A stretch of DNA of 64,000 nucleotides from CAXXOK01 sp963675655 (GCA_963675655.1 OY776489.1:62001-126000); one strand, 5' to 3'; shown: positions 33,702-43,125, numbered from the stretch's first letter. The notes: generated by a model from the letters alone, not told the origin. Program-made: numbers and translations.

Positions 33702-36700
33702 ATGGACGAAACAACCCCCGTATTGATAGTCGACGACGCAAAGCGTTTCGATGGATTCGCCCTTTTTAAGACAGAGTATGAGGCGTATCATGTCCAGAAT
33801 CAGCGAGCCGCGATGGCTTTTTTAAGTTCCCATTCGGACGTTGCTATTCTGGTTATTAATTTAGAAAAATCAGCCGTCAATAGTCTTGCGTTGTTAACTG
33901 CCGTTCGCCAAAATGATCAGTTCCATTCCTTAATCATCTGGATTTGTGTCGATTCACAGGATGAGCAAATGGTGGAGCGCTATTACGCCGCCGGCGCGGA
34001 TGCCATTATCCACCGGTATCAATCCAAAACGGTTCAGCACGAACAACTGCGCAGACTGTTCAACGCGCCTGCCCGTTATTACGGTCAGGCTGGCAAAGCC
34101 GCGCCATCTACGCAAAATACCCTGCCGGGCAATATGCTTACCGATACGATTTTGCAGGAGGATTATCAGCGCCTGCAAGCCATTATCAACGCCGTTCCGG
34201 GCGGCATTGCTTTATACGATCTGTCTGGCGAGCCCAGACTTTTGTATTATAACGACGTCCTTGCGGAACTTTGTAATTACAGCTCGGAAGAATACGAGAA
34301 GATCATGGCCAACGATTACCGCCAGCTGGTCGATCCGCGCGATCGCAAGTTGGTAGAAAATCTGATTGCTTCTTTCCGCAGCCAGCCGCAAAAAATAGAA
34401 TCGTTTTTTCGTATACAAACCAAGGATCATCTCATCCGCTGGGTGCACGCCTCCGCCATCCCCATGGGTAACGCGGCGCAATGCGGCGTGGTTTTTATCG
34501 ACATCACGCAGGATAAAGAAACCGAGTTTAAAAACAGGCGGATGCGTAACGAACTGTATTATCGAATTGATCACGATGCGTTAACCGGCATCTGCAACCG
34601 GGAAAGCTTTTACCGGAAAACGGAAGAACTAATGCACGCCAGCCCTAAAACATCTTTCGTAATCATTATGATTGATATTGACCGATTCAAGGTCATCAAC
34701 GATATGTTTGGCAAGGAAGTCGGCGATCAGATTCTCATTTCCATAGCCGAAGGGCTGGAAACCATGCTGGGCAACCGCGGCACCTGCGCCCGTATGGAAG
34801 CAGACCATTTTGCCGCCTGTATGCCGCAGGATATGCTGGAAATGGAGCATATCATCGAAGTGTTTAACCGGGGACTTCGCTGTCAAAATCTGGATTTTAA
34901 CATACAGCTGTCTTACGGCATTTATCCTGTCCGCAACATCAATACCCCTATCAACCACATGTGCGACCGCGCCATGATGGCGCTGCGTACCATCAAAGGC
35001 AACGCTCTGCACCGCTACGCGTATTACGATGATCACCTTCGCCAGACCCTGCTGGCGGAGAACGCAATATTAGACGAAATGAATTTTGCGCTGCAACAGG
35101 GGCAGTTTGTGCTTTATCTCCAGCCGGTATTCACAGTCGACACGCAACAGCCGGTCTTTGTAGAGGCTCTTGTCCGCTGGCTGCATCCCGAAAAAGGAGT
35201 GATCCCCCCAAGTCAGTTTATACCGCTATTTGAACGTAACGGTTTTATTACCAAGCTGGATTATTATGTTTGGGAGCATGCCTGCGCCCTGCTCAGCAAA
35301 TGGAAAGTATACCAATACAACCTTCCCATTTCGGTAAACATCAGCCGGATCGATTTGTATTCCACCCACTTGTGCGAAGATTTGCAAATGATGGTGCACA
35401 AATACGATGTCGAGCCATCTTCTCTGCGGCTGGAGATTACGGAAAGTGCATATAACAAAGATCCGGACGAGCTTCTGCTTACTATTAACCGTTTGCGCTC
35501 TATGGGCTTTGTGGTTTTGATGGACGATTTCGGCAGCGGGTACAGCAGCCTGAATGTTCTGATGGATATGCCGGTGGATATCATCAAGCTGGATATGCGT
35601 TTTATCGCCAAGTTGAATACCAACCCGCGCGCTGCCAGTGTGCTGACCAGCGTTGTACGCATGACCAAATGGCTGAACATGCCCGTAATCGCAGAAGGCG
35701 TGGAAAATCTGGATCAGCTGGCCTTTTTACGCTCCATCGGCTGTGATATGGCACAGGGGTTCCTGCTGGCAAAACCGCTGGACATTGCCACTTACACGGA
35801 ACTGTTTGTCGATAACCACATGGAGAGTGATCCCATCCACATTACCACTCCACAGCCCTCGGTAGACCTTTCCAGCCTGTGGGGCAGCAGCGCTGGCGCA
35901 GATATGCTTTTTAACGGCATGGTCGGCGGCATGGGCATTTTTGAATTGGGTGACGACGTGCTGGAAGTGCGTCGTGTGAACGACGGTTATTACGAATTAT
36001 TTGGCTGCACCCCCAAGCAGGTTTTTGACGGCGCACGGGAAGTGCTGACGGCGGTTCACCCAGATGATCGCAAAGGGTTGCTTAGCATCTGCCAGAAAGC
36101 CGCTCAAAGTGGGCATGTGGAGCGCATTGAACTGCGTCACATCCACTACCGGGAAAACCGGGAATTATGGGTGGAAACCCACCTGCGCCACATGGGAAAA
36201 GCAGGCTTAAACGATGTGTTTTTCTTCACCTTCAACGATATTACACAGCTTAAGGAATTTGAGCAGGCGCGCACACTGCACAATTACGCGGCTGTGCTGC
36301 GCAGTGTTTACGCCGATGTTATCGAGCTGAACATTTCCAATCAAAGCATTCGCATCGTCCATTCTTCCACACAGAAAAATCTACGTCCCGATACCGTCAA
36401 ACCCGCAGTCTGGTTAAAAGAACTGTTTCATAAATCATTGCTTAATCAAGATGAGGAATTGGAGAACAACCTATTCCTGCCGGGCTATTTACAGCAAAAG
36501 ATTGCTGAAAGCCAAAGCGACTATTATCTGGTGGAAAGGCGCATCCACTCAGGAAGTAAGCACTTCCGTTGGGCATCTTTCACCTTTATTCCGATCCCTA
36601 CGGATACAAACGAAGATATTTACCTCCTATGCATTGCAGATGTGGACAGCCGCAAACGTGCCGAGGCGTTGTTGATCGAAAACCAATGGCTGCAAGTAAA

Positions 36701-37838
36701 ACAGCAGGAACAGTCCCGCTATCAGGAATTGCTGGAGCATCTGGGTACCTCCCTTTTTGATTGGGACACCGCAAACGGCAACGTTATCAGTTCCCAATCC
36801 TTCAACCAATATAGCGTCAGCAATTACGATTTTTCTACGCTAAGCTCCCACAAGGATTTAGAACCCTATATCCATCCACAGGATTATAAAATGTACTGGA
36901 TGCTGGCAAACGATTTGCTTGCTCACGGCAGCGGCTCCTGTACGATTCGCCTGTTGGAAAAAGATGGAACCCCTGTATGGTGCCGTGTGCTTTGCTCCCA
37001 CGTTACCGACGAGCGAACCCACCATACACGCTACATCGCCGCTATTAACCAAGTGGACGAACAGGTTAAAATTGAAGAGAATTATCTTCGCGAGCAAAAC
37101 CAGTTCAGGGCGTTTGCCGATAACTTCATGGTCGGTCTTGCCATCTTTGAAATGCACGAAAAGCAGCAACGCATCCTGTACGTAAGCAATGGATACCGCA
37201 GAATGATCGGGTATGATCCCTCCGAAGAGTTTTACGATGCAGAGCATTCGTACTCCACCATTCATCCCGATGATGTGGACCGTTTCATGAAAGCCACCAA
37301 TGATTTGGTAGATACCGGCGTTCCATTTAAAATTGATTACCGCGTTTTCCATAAAGACCGCCACATTATGTGGATGCGCTCCTTCAATTCCATTTATCCC
37401 ACATCGGAACCGGGCGTATATCGAATTTACGCTGTGATCGAGGAAATTACAGAACTCAAAGCTCTCCAGACGCATTTTGAACATTTGCTGACCCGTATGC
37501 CCATGGGCATTGGCATCTATCAGATGCTTCCCACGCCCAGCGCGCGGGTGGAAAATGAAAAGATGAAAACCTTCTGGTCGCAGCCCGCAAACAAGGAGTT
37601 CCTTGCATCATCTGATCCGGGCAAGGCAAAACCCAGCCGCGAAATCCGTAACCGCGCCGATATGCTCCGATATGTACGTTGGTTAAAGCAGCAAAACAAG
37701 CTAAACGGCGATGCACGCCTGACGTTGCTTTCCCCGGAACAGCCGCCACAACCAGTGCGTTTATTCTACGCAGTACATTTACTTACCGATCAGGAAATAT
37801 ACTATTGCATTGTCACCTTCGAGCATCCCTCTACTTGA
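33702..37838 (+). CDS. Multidomain signalling protein: pseudo-receiver, PAS, degenerate GGDEF, EAL, then several PAS domains
   Basis: A soluble protein of 1378 residues from ATG 33702 (AAGGAG upstream). Residues 1-120 resemble a receiver domain (VLIVDDAKRF) but lack Asp at the phosphorylation strand (AILVINLEKS). A PAS domain lies at 150-270. The GGDEF domain (285-440) has EADHF instead of GGDEF at 366-370, so cyclase activity is unlikely. The EAL domain (450-700) keeps EALVRW (Glu488), Asn546, Glu578, DDFGSGYSS (Asp608, Asp609), Lys629, Glu665 and Gln685, so it should hydrolyse cyclic di-GMP. Three to four PAS-like domains follow (about 740-860, 880-1000, 1010-1140, 1150-1270), with typical HPDD motifs. 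EAL placed before PAS domains is unusual. No membrane segments. Confidence 0.9.
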   Translation: MDETTPVLIVDDAKRFDGFALFKTEYEAYHVQNQRAAMAFLSSHSDVAILVINLEKSAVNSLALLTAVRQNDQFHSLIIWICVDSQDEQMVERYYAAGADAIIHRYQSKTVQHEQLRRLFNAPARYYGQAGKAAPSTQNTLPGNMLTDTILQEDYQRLQAIINAVPGGIALYDLSGEPRLLYYNDVLAELCNYSSEEYEKIMANDYRQLVDPRDRKLVENLIASFRSQPQKIESFFRIQTKDHLIRWVHASAIPMGNAAQCGVVFIDITQDKETEFKNRRMRNELYYRIDHDALTGICNRESFYRKTEELMHASPKTSFVIIMIDIDRFKVINDMFGKEVGDQILISIAEGLETMLGNRGTCARMEADHFAACMPQDMLEMEHIIEVFNRGLRCQNLDFNIQLSYGIYPVRNINTPINHMCDRAMMALRTIKGNALHRYAYYDDHLRQTLLAENAILDEMNFALQQGQFVLYLQPVFTVDTQQPVFVEALVRWLHPEKGVIPPSQFIPLFERNGFITKLDYYVWEHACALLSKWKVYQYNLPISVNISRIDLYSTHLCEDLQMMVHKYDVEPSSLRLEITESAYNKDPDELLLTINRLRSMGFVVLMDDFGSGYSSLNVLMDMPVDIIKLDMRFIAKLNTNPRAASVLTSVVRMTKWLNMPVIAEGVENLDQLAFLRSIGCDMAQGFLLAKPLDIATYTELFVDNHMESDPIHITTPQPSVDLSSLWGSSAGADMLFNGMVGGMGIFELGDDVLEVRRVNDGYYELFGCTPKQVFDGAREVLTAVHPDDRKGLLSICQKAAQSGHVERIELRHIHYRENRELWVETHLRHMGKAGLNDVFFFTFNDITQLKEFEQARTLHNYAAVLRSVYADVIELNISNQSIRIVHSSTQKNLRPDTVKPAVWLKELFHKSLLNQDEELENNLFLPGYLQQKIAESQSDYYLVERRIHSGSKHFRWASFTFIPIPTDTNEDIYLLCIADVDSRKRAEALLIENQWLQVKQQEQSRYQELLEHLGTSLFDWDTANGNVISSQSFNQYSVSNYDFSTLSSHKDLEPYIHPQDYKMYWMLANDLLAHGSGSCTIRLLEKDGTPVWCRVLCSHVTDERTHHTRYIAAINQVDEQVKIEENYLREQNQFRAFADNFMVGLAIFEMHEKQQRILYVSNGYRRMIGYDPSEEFYDAEHSYSTIHPDDVDRFMKATNDLVDTGVPFKIDYRVFHKDRHIMWMRSFNSIYPTSEPGVYRIYAVIEEITELKALQTHFEHLLTRMPMGIGIYQMLPTPSARVENEKMKTFWSQPANKEFLASSDPGKAKPSREIRNRADMLRYVRWLKQQNKLNGDARLTLLSPEQPPQPVRLFYAVHLLTDQEIYYCIVTFEHPST

Positions 37839-37964
37839 CGCAGATGTTGAAACAACGTATCATCCAATCGGGGCTCGTTTTGCCGGGACACAGCCATTGT
37901 GTCCCTGCGTTTTAATATAGGCACCCTTACCGGCATGTATTACACCCGCGCAAAGGAGTTCTTC

Positions 37965-39530
37965 ATGCTTAATCCAAGACTCTTTGTTATTCTCAGCGCA
38001 CTGGCAGATGGCGAAACCGCCGTAACCATGGTTTTAGACGCCTTGTCCCAGGCAGCCCGACCCTATGGGATTCATTTTGCCATTCCTGCACAGTATGCGG
38101 ATCATTTTATACAAGCGTCGATCCCCGCCAACACAGTCGGGCCTAACGATATTAAATACTATGAGGAATCTGCCGGGCTTAGCGCTGTTGCTTTGCTGGT
38201 TACCGACGAAACCCATTTTTTATCCCTGACCGGTGAGTATGTTTTTACCCCACACTGGGATCGTGCTCTGTTCTCACGTTTTGCAAAATGTAAAACCAAA
38301 CGGAAGCTGCTCACCGCAACCATTACGCCGGAAGACGGTCAGCCCTGTTTGCCCGCTCTACGCGGCGTGGCGGGAGAAGAGTGCTTTCAGTTGGGCGCGG
38401 GGCAAGCTCTGGTAAACAGCCGCGCGCCTGTACCAACCCTGTTGCTCTACCCATCCTTTTTTATGGGGCTGGTTCAAGCGCTTCACGAGTTGACTTTGCA
38501 ACCAGAAACCCTGTCATTGGCGGCTTATGCGGCAGGTTACACCGTATATGCGCTGGATCAGGCAGTACTGCATCCGGTCGGGGTCGGCGCCGCAAACGCC
38601 GTGCTGGCCAAACCGCCTGTGGATGCTATGCCCCCTTCCAGCCTTACACGTTTTGAACATCTGGCCGGTTTTTCTTTTACGCATGGCACCGCCTCGATAC
38701 GCGCCATGCTGGGTATTTTCGGCGTTTCGGATGCATATGCGCAGCGTATGCCGCCGTTAGCGACGCTTGACCAGCAAATGAATCGTGTTCTGCGTCCGGG
38801 TAAAGCAGAGCAGCCGATGTTTGTAACGGCTTTTATCAACTTGCCGCATCCGCCGCATCCAGTACCCTCTTATATGCTGCGGTTCTCTTACTTGCGTGCT
38901 ATCCACAGTATACCGCTGATGCTGTATACCGGCGGGGAAAAAGAGCGGGCTTTACGGGCCAGTTTCCCCAATACATTAGCCTATCCCGACAATTCGCTAT
39001 TGCCACGTTCGCTTCTTGCACAGGGCATGTCTCCGGTACAGTTGTTCAAGCGTAACAAACTGCCGCTACTCCTGCGTGCAACAAAAGCATTCCCCAGTTA
39101 TGATTATCTGGCGTGGATAGATATGGATACTTTCCCTCACCCCATTTGCCCCGATGCGCGGCTGGATTGTACCGCCTTGATGGACGATCGCGTACACATT
39201 GGCTGGGTGGAAGGCCGGCCGGATACATCCTTTATGGTAGCGCCACGATGGCTGCTGTCTCCGCTGGTGAAAGCGGTGCGTTCCATCACCCAATTGGATG
39301 CCGATATGCAACGCGGCTTTTCCGAGCGGCAATTATTTCGCCGTCTGATCAAACGCCATCCGGATCTGTTTACGCTTCATCCGCTGCCCCGCAAGGGACT
39401 GCTGGCGTTAACCTGTCTGGATGACCGTTTGCTAAGCCTGCCGCTGCAACAGGAATTGGTCGATCTGCCAAACTCCATTCGCATCCCGCAGCCCACACCG
39501 GGGCAGAAAGTGAGGAGTCCCCATGTTTGA
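37965..39530 (+). CDS. Putative two-part glycosyltransferase-like protein
   Basis: A 521-residue protein from ATG 37965, preceded by AAAGGAG; no strong family match was recognised. The N-terminus (LFVILSALADGETAVTMVLDAL) recalls the first strand and helix of GlcNAc-type glycosyltransferases (PF11397-like). The second part from about residue 284 (PMFVTAFINL, then LRAIHSIPLMLYTGG and YLAWIDMDTFPHP at 381-393) resembles HtrL/YibB-type or other GT-A transferases, with DMD at the place of the metal-binding DxD. No signal peptide or membrane segment. It overlaps the thioesterase gene by 8 bases. The function as a transferase is an inference from these short matches. Confidence 0.5.
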   Translation: MLNPRLFVILSALADGETAVTMVLDALSQAARPYGIHFAIPAQYADHFIQASIPANTVGPNDIKYYEESAGLSAVALLVTDETHFLSLTGEYVFTPHWDRALFSRFAKCKTKRKLLTATITPEDGQPCLPALRGVAGEECFQLGAGQALVNSRAPVPTLLLYPSFFMGLVQALHELTLQPETLSLAAYAAGYTVYALDQAVLHPVGVGAANAVLAKPPVDAMPPSSLTRFEHLAGFSFTHGTASIRAMLGIFGVSDAYAQRMPPLATLDQQMNRVLRPGKAEQPMFVTAFINLPHPPHPVPSYMLRFSYLRAIHSIPLMLYTGGEKERALRASFPNTLAYPDNSLLPRSLLAQGMSPVQLFKRNKLPLLLRATKAFPSYDYLAWIDMDTFPHPICPDARLDCTALMDDRVHIGWVEGRPDTSFMVAPRWLLSPLVKAVRSITQLDADMQRGFSERQLFRRLIKRHPDLFTLHPLPRKGLLALTCLDDRLLSLPLQQELVDLPNSIRIPQPTPGQKVRSPHV

Positions 39531-40020
39531 AAACTGCTCAAACCAGAAAACGCAAAGCCGCACCGTTTCCTATAGCCGTACGGAGCAGGTGCATATTGTC
39601 CTGCCGCAAGATTGCAACCAAACGTTTCGTCTGTTTGGCGGCCGGTTAATGGAGTGGGTAGATATTGTCGCCGCCGTCGTCGCCCGCAGGCACAGCGCCA
39701 GTGATGTGATCACCGCGTCTATCGACCGGCTTGATTTCCTGGCCTCCGCTAAGCTCAGCGATATTATTGTTATGCTTGGGCGGTTGGTATACGTAGGCAA
39801 TACCAGTATGCTCGTATGTGTTGATACTTATGTAGAGGACCCCGAGTGTGAAACTATCTCCCGCACGCTGGTCAACCGCGCGTATGTAACAATGGTAGCG
39901 CTGAATAAGGAGAAACAACCCATGTCTGTCCCCCGCCTCATTCTGGAAACCGATCAGGAAAGAGCGGAGTATACGATCGGGCGGGCGCGGCGCGAAGCAA
40001 GTAGGAGTGCACCGAGGTAG
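39523..40020 (+). CDS. Acyl-CoA thioesterase (hotdog fold, YkhA/YciA-like)
   Basis: A 165-residue hotdog-fold protein. The stretch QTFRLFGGRLMEWVDIVAAVVARRH contains the family's catalytic Asp region, followed by VITASIDRLDFLASAKLSDIIVMLGRLVYVGNTSMLV, typical of cytosolic acyl-CoA hydrolases that cleave acyl-CoA to free acid and CoA. The usual Asn/Gly before the catalytic segment is FGG. A ribosome-binding site GAGGAG precedes ATG 39523. Its start lies inside the end of the glycosyltransferase-like gene, so the two are co-translated. Confidence 0.85.
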   Translation: MFENCSNQKTQSRTVSYSRTEQVHIVLPQDCNQTFRLFGGRLMEWVDIVAAVVARRHSASDVITASIDRLDFLASAKLSDIIVMLGRLVYVGNTSMLVCVDTYVEDPECETISRTLVNRAYVTMVALNKEKQPMSVPRLILETDQERAEYTIGRARREASRSAPR

Positions 40021-40049
40021 TATCTCCACAGGAGAGGCGGTGAAAAGCG

Positions 40050-40538
40050 ATGGATTCCATTACGTTCCGGCAAGCCGTTGCAACTGACACCGAAGCTGTA
40101 TGGGCGCTTTGGCATGCATGCATACAGGATGAATCCAGCTGCTGGACCTGCGCGTATCCCACCCGTGAAATTTTACAAAATGATTTAGACCATGGCTGGC
40201 TGTACCTGTATTTGGAGCGCGGAGAACTGGTTGGCACCATATCGCTGCTGTCTACGGACGGTTTATCCGCGTTTGCGTTACCATTTCAGCAGACGGCGCT
40301 GCCCCGTTCGTTTACACGCATATGCGTTTCGCCTCCTTTGCAGGGTCGCCATCTTGGGCGTAAGGTGCTGCGCTGCTGCGAAACCGAAGCCGCGCGCGCA
40401 GGAACGACTGCACTCCATTTGCTCTGCGATATTCACAACCAGAAAGCCCGCGCGCTGTTTCACCATGCCGGTTATCTAACTGCTGGTGAGTTTACGTTGG
40501 AGGGCGAACAGTTTTGGGCGATGGAAAAGTCACTGTAA
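40050..40538 (+). CDS. GNAT-family N-acetyltransferase
   Basis: A 162-residue GNAT fold protein. The acetyl-CoA-binding motif A is ICVSPPLQGRHLGRKVLRCCETEAARAGTTALHL, followed by NQKARALFHHAGY. The N-terminal part has an acceptor pocket that cannot be assigned (amino acid, antibiotic or protein). AGGAGAGG lies upstream of ATG 40050. It follows the thioesterase by 29 bases. Confidence 0.88.
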   Translation: MDSITFRQAVATDTEAVWALWHACIQDESSCWTCAYPTREILQNDLDHGWLYLYLERGELVGTISLLSTDGLSAFALPFQQTALPRSFTRICVSPPLQGRHLGRKVLRCCETEAARAGTTALHLLCDIHNQKARALFHHAGYLTAGEFTLEGEQFWAMEKSL

Positions 40539-40552
40539 TCAATTTTACGCTT

Positions 40553-40581
40553 TTGACAGCCCAGTTTTCACATGGTATAAT
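40553..40581 (+). promoter_or_regulatory. Consensus promoter of the decarboxylase-subunit operon
   Basis: TTGACA (40553-40558) and TATAAT (40576-40581) have a 17-base spacer, both perfect, 43 bases before GTG 40624. Confidence 0.9.
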
Positions 40582-40623
40582 TCAGCCTGTACTTAGAGAG
40601 ATAAAATTGAAGGAGGAACACAA

Positions 40624-41856
40624 GTGGACGCAGCGGCACTCCTGAAGGAGCTTTTTTCCGGCGTCGTCTATATGGGCACGGCGGACGGACTGAAAACACT
40701 CGTCATGTTCGTCATTTCCGGCACCTTGATCTACCTGGCAATTAAAAAGGATTATGAACCCGCCTTACTGTTACCCATCGGTTTTGGCGCGATTCTGGCG
40801 AATCTCCCCCCCGTTATCGACGCGGTTACCGGCAACCCGGCTGCCAGTGTACTGGGCAGCGAGGGCTTTCTAACCGTACTTTTTAACTCCGGTATAAAGA
40901 ATGAATTATTTCCGATTCTCATCTTTATTGCCGTCGGTGCGATGATCGACTTTTCTCCGCTGCTGAAAGATCCTTCTATGATCTTCTTTGGCGCGGCTGC
41001 ACAATTTGGTATTTTTGCGACATTCTTGCTGGCCATGTTCCTGATTCCTGTTGTCGTGCCGGATATTGCGGCCATGGCGGCAGGCCCGGAAAAAGATAGC
41101 ATCGTGCTTCGCCTTGCTTCCGCAATCGGTATTATCGGCGCAGCAGATGGGCCGACAACGCTATATGTCGCTAATCATTTTGACTTGGCCGATTACATGG
41201 CTCCCATATCCGTTGCCGCGTACAGCTATATGTCGCTGGTGCCGGTCATTCAACCGCCGGTTATCCGCGCGCTGACAACACAAAAAGAACGTACCATTCA
41301 CATGACGTATGTGGAGCATCGTGCGCCCCGCATTGTGCTGATTTTATTCCCCATTCTGGTTACCGTTCTGGCCGGTATTATCGTGCCGATGAGTGCTCCG
41401 CTGGTTGGCAGCCTCATGTTCGGTAACCTGCTGCGCGAATGCGGCGTGTTGGAACGCCTCAGCAAAACCGCGCAGAATGAGCTGGCGAATCTGGTAACCA
41501 TGCTTTTGGGCATTACGATTGGCTCTACCATGGTCGCCGCCAACTTCCTGCGTTGGGATACACTGCTGATTCTCGGCCTCGGCCTCGTCGCTTTCGTATT
41601 TGACACAGCGGGCGGCGTGCTGTTTGCCAAATTCCTCAATCTGTTCCGTAAAAACAAAATCAATCCGATGATCGGCGCAGCCGGTATTTCCGCTTTCCCC
41701 ATGAGTGCGCGCGTCATCCAGAAGATGGCGAAATCCGAAGACCCCTACAACTTCGTGTTGATGCAGGCCATCAGCGCCAATGTAGCCGGGCAGCTCGGGT
41801 CGATTGTGGCCGGTGGTTTGGTTATCACACTCGTCGGAATGATGATCGGCTGGTAA
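40624..41856 (+). CDS. Sodium ion-translocating decarboxylase beta subunit
   Basis: A 410-residue membrane protein starting at GTG 40624 (GGAGGAAC upstream). It has about nine to eleven hydrophobic segments. Hallmarks of OadB/MmdB/GcdB are FSPLLKDPSMIFFGAAAQFGIF with the conserved Asp, ASAIGIIGAADGPTTLYVAN and GAAGISAFPMSARV. The subunit decarboxylates carboxybiotin and moves Na+ outwards. A gamma-like subunit follows, but neither the carboxyltransferase (alpha) nor a biotin carrier gene is present within reach in the window. The partner enzyme (oxaloacetate, methylmalonyl-CoA or glutaconyl-CoA type) cannot be told from this subunit. Confidence 0.95.
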   Translation: MDAAALLKELFSGVVYMGTADGLKTLVMFVISGTLIYLAIKKDYEPALLLPIGFGAILANLPPVIDAVTGNPAASVLGSEGFLTVLFNSGIKNELFPILIFIAVGAMIDFSPLLKDPSMIFFGAAAQFGIFATFLLAMFLIPVVVPDIAAMAAGPEKDSIVLRLASAIGIIGAADGPTTLYVANHFDLADYMAPISVAAYSYMSLVPVIQPPVIRALTTQKERTIHMTYVEHRAPRIVLILFPILVTVLAGIIVPMSAPLVGSLMFGNLLRECGVLERLSKTAQNELANLVTMLLGITIGSTMVAANFLRWDTLLILGLGLVAFVFDTAGGVLFAKFLNLFRKNKINPMIGAAGISAFPMSARVIQKMAKSEDPYNFVLMQAISANVAGQLGSIVAGGLVITLVGMMIGW

Positions 41857-41887
41857 CACAGCCGTATTGATAGAAAGAAGGGTTTTT

Positions 41888-42124
41888 ATGCTAAGCGCAT
41901 GGCTATTTGGAGCCACACAGGCCGCAGCGGATACAGCACAAACCGCAGTAGACACGGCGCAAGCCACTACCGGCACTGCCCTTACATCGCTGCCGCTGGT
42001 CAGTAAAGGGTTGCTGACCACCCTGTTTGGCCTGCTGGGCGTTTTTCTGGTGTTACTGCTGTTTTTTCTGTCCATTAAAGTAATGCAGAAAATCGGCAGA
42101 AAAAGTAAGGACCAACCCCAATAA
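41888..42124 (+). CDS. Small membrane protein, probable decarboxylase gamma subunit (OadG-like)
   Basis: A 78-residue protein from ATG 41888, with AGAAGG upstream; a TTG at 41867 is in frame but lacks one. An Ala/Thr-rich N-terminus (about 1-35, ATQAAADTAQTAVDTAQAT) precedes a single membrane segment LLTTLFGLLGVFLVLLLFFLSI and a basic tail KVMQKIGRKSK. The motif G-L-x-T-x-x-G-x-x-x-V-F within the helix fits the OadG/GcdG family. Its place right after the beta subunit supports this. In such complexes the gamma subunit ties alpha to beta. Confidence 0.65.
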   Translation: MLSAWLFGATQAAADTAQTAVDTAQATTGTALTSLPLVSKGLLTTLFGLLGVFLVLLLFFLSIKVMQKIGRKSKDQPQ

Positions 42125-42184
42125 GCGTAATTGCGCAATTGGGTTTTCGGGCGGCGAACATGCCGCCACTAAGGAGCATGACCT

Positions 42185-42685
42185 ATGCTGTATTCACAAG
42201 CCGACCGTGAACAAGCTACCGCGGAACGTACTAAGCGGATGCTTGTGGTTCTTATTCCCACAATACTGATCGCCTTGCTGTCAATTGCCTCCTACATCTG
42301 GTTTCGTATGCACCGGGACGAGTCCGGCTGGATCTGGACGGCGCTGATCACCATTGCCGCAGGCGCATACTTCCTGTTTTTCCACGGGGTGTATCTGCAC
42401 CCGGCATCGCTGTATAAGCGCCATGTTGATTTTATGCTGGACGGCAACAAGCGCGAAACCACCGGGGCACTGCAAAGCGTCGATTCTACCGTAGTGTATA
42501 ACGATGGTTTGGATTGCCATGTCGTTACGGTAAATGTTGGCGATAAAAACGACCCGGAAGATGACCGTTCTTTTTACCTGGATGCACTTAAACCGCTACC
42601 TGCCATTCCGCTTGGCACAAAGGTGCGGATTTTAAGCAATAATCGCATGATAGCGGGGTTGGACCCCGCCGAGGAAGAGAAGTAA
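42185..42685 (+). CDS. Uncharacterised two-helix membrane protein
   Basis: A 166-residue protein of unknown family. Two membrane helices at about 20-40 and 50-72 follow a short charged N-terminus; residues 75-166 form a soluble beta-rich domain with ETTGALQSVDSTVVYNDGLDCHVVTVNVGD and GTKVRILSNNRMIAGL, possibly an OB- or NfeD-like beta barrel. AAGGAGC precedes ATG 42185. It lies between the decarboxylase subunits and the Usp-like gene, one base from the latter, so it belongs to the operon. No function is proposed. Confidence 0.7.
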   Translation: MLYSQADREQATAERTKRMLVVLIPTILIALLSIASYIWFRMHRDESGWIWTALITIAAGAYFLFFHGVYLHPASLYKRHVDFMLDGNKRETTGALQSVDSTVVYNDGLDCHVVTVNVGDKNDPEDDRSFYLDALKPLPAIPLGTKVRILSNNRMIAGLDPAEEEK

Positions 42686-42686
42686 C

Positions 42687-43079
42687 ATGGACGTACAGCC
42701 GCCTATTCTGGTACTGGTTACAATGCAACGTGCCTGCGCCCGGCTGATCCGCTGTGGTGTGGATATATCTTTACAACGGCATTGTCCGTTGCATGTACTG
42801 CATATTGTAAGCGTGGATGCCACGGAGAAACCGGAACAGACGATTGATTCACGCGTGTTGGATTACCTATATGCTCTTTCCTGCGAGGCGGGCGCGGATA
42901 TGACCGTGCTCCGCGCCGAAGTAGCCTTGACTGCCATTGCCAAGTTTGCTGAGCAGCAGGGCAGTCGGCAGATTGTGATGGGCGGCGGTGAGCACGCACA
43001 GGGAATAGCGGAAACGCTGTCTTCCCTGCTACCGAACGTCGAAATTATGATCGTACCAGAAACCGTGGAAAGCGTGTAG
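42687..43079 (+). CDS. Universal stress protein-like protein
   Basis: A 130-residue alpha/beta protein resembling the Usp fold or the Usp-like domain of KdpD kinases: ILVLVTMQRACARLIRCGVDI, HVLHIVSVD, and the end part IAKFAEQQGSRQIVMGGGE. The nucleotide-binding GxxGS motif of ATP-binding Usp proteins is not intact (GGGEHAQGIAETL). It follows the preceding stop by one base and GAGGAAGAG serves as ribosome-binding site. It is the last gene of the operon; a good terminator follows. Confidence 0.7.
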   Translation: MDVQPPILVLVTMQRACARLIRCGVDISLQRHCPLHVLHIVSVDATEKPEQTIDSRVLDYLYALSCEAGADMTVLRAEVALTAIAKFAEQQGSRQIVMGGGEHAQGIAETLSSLLPNVEIMIVPETVESV

Positions 43080-43094
43080 CAAGTCGCCGCATAT

Positions 43095-43125
43095 AACGGA
43101 GAGCATTTCGATGCGCTCCGTTTTT
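43095..43125 (+). terminator. Terminator of the decarboxylase-subunit operon
   Basis: AACGGAG pairs with CTCCGTT, one A-G mismatch follows, then GCAT/ATGC closes a TTCG tetraloop; the stem is followed by five T residues. Confidence 0.9.
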
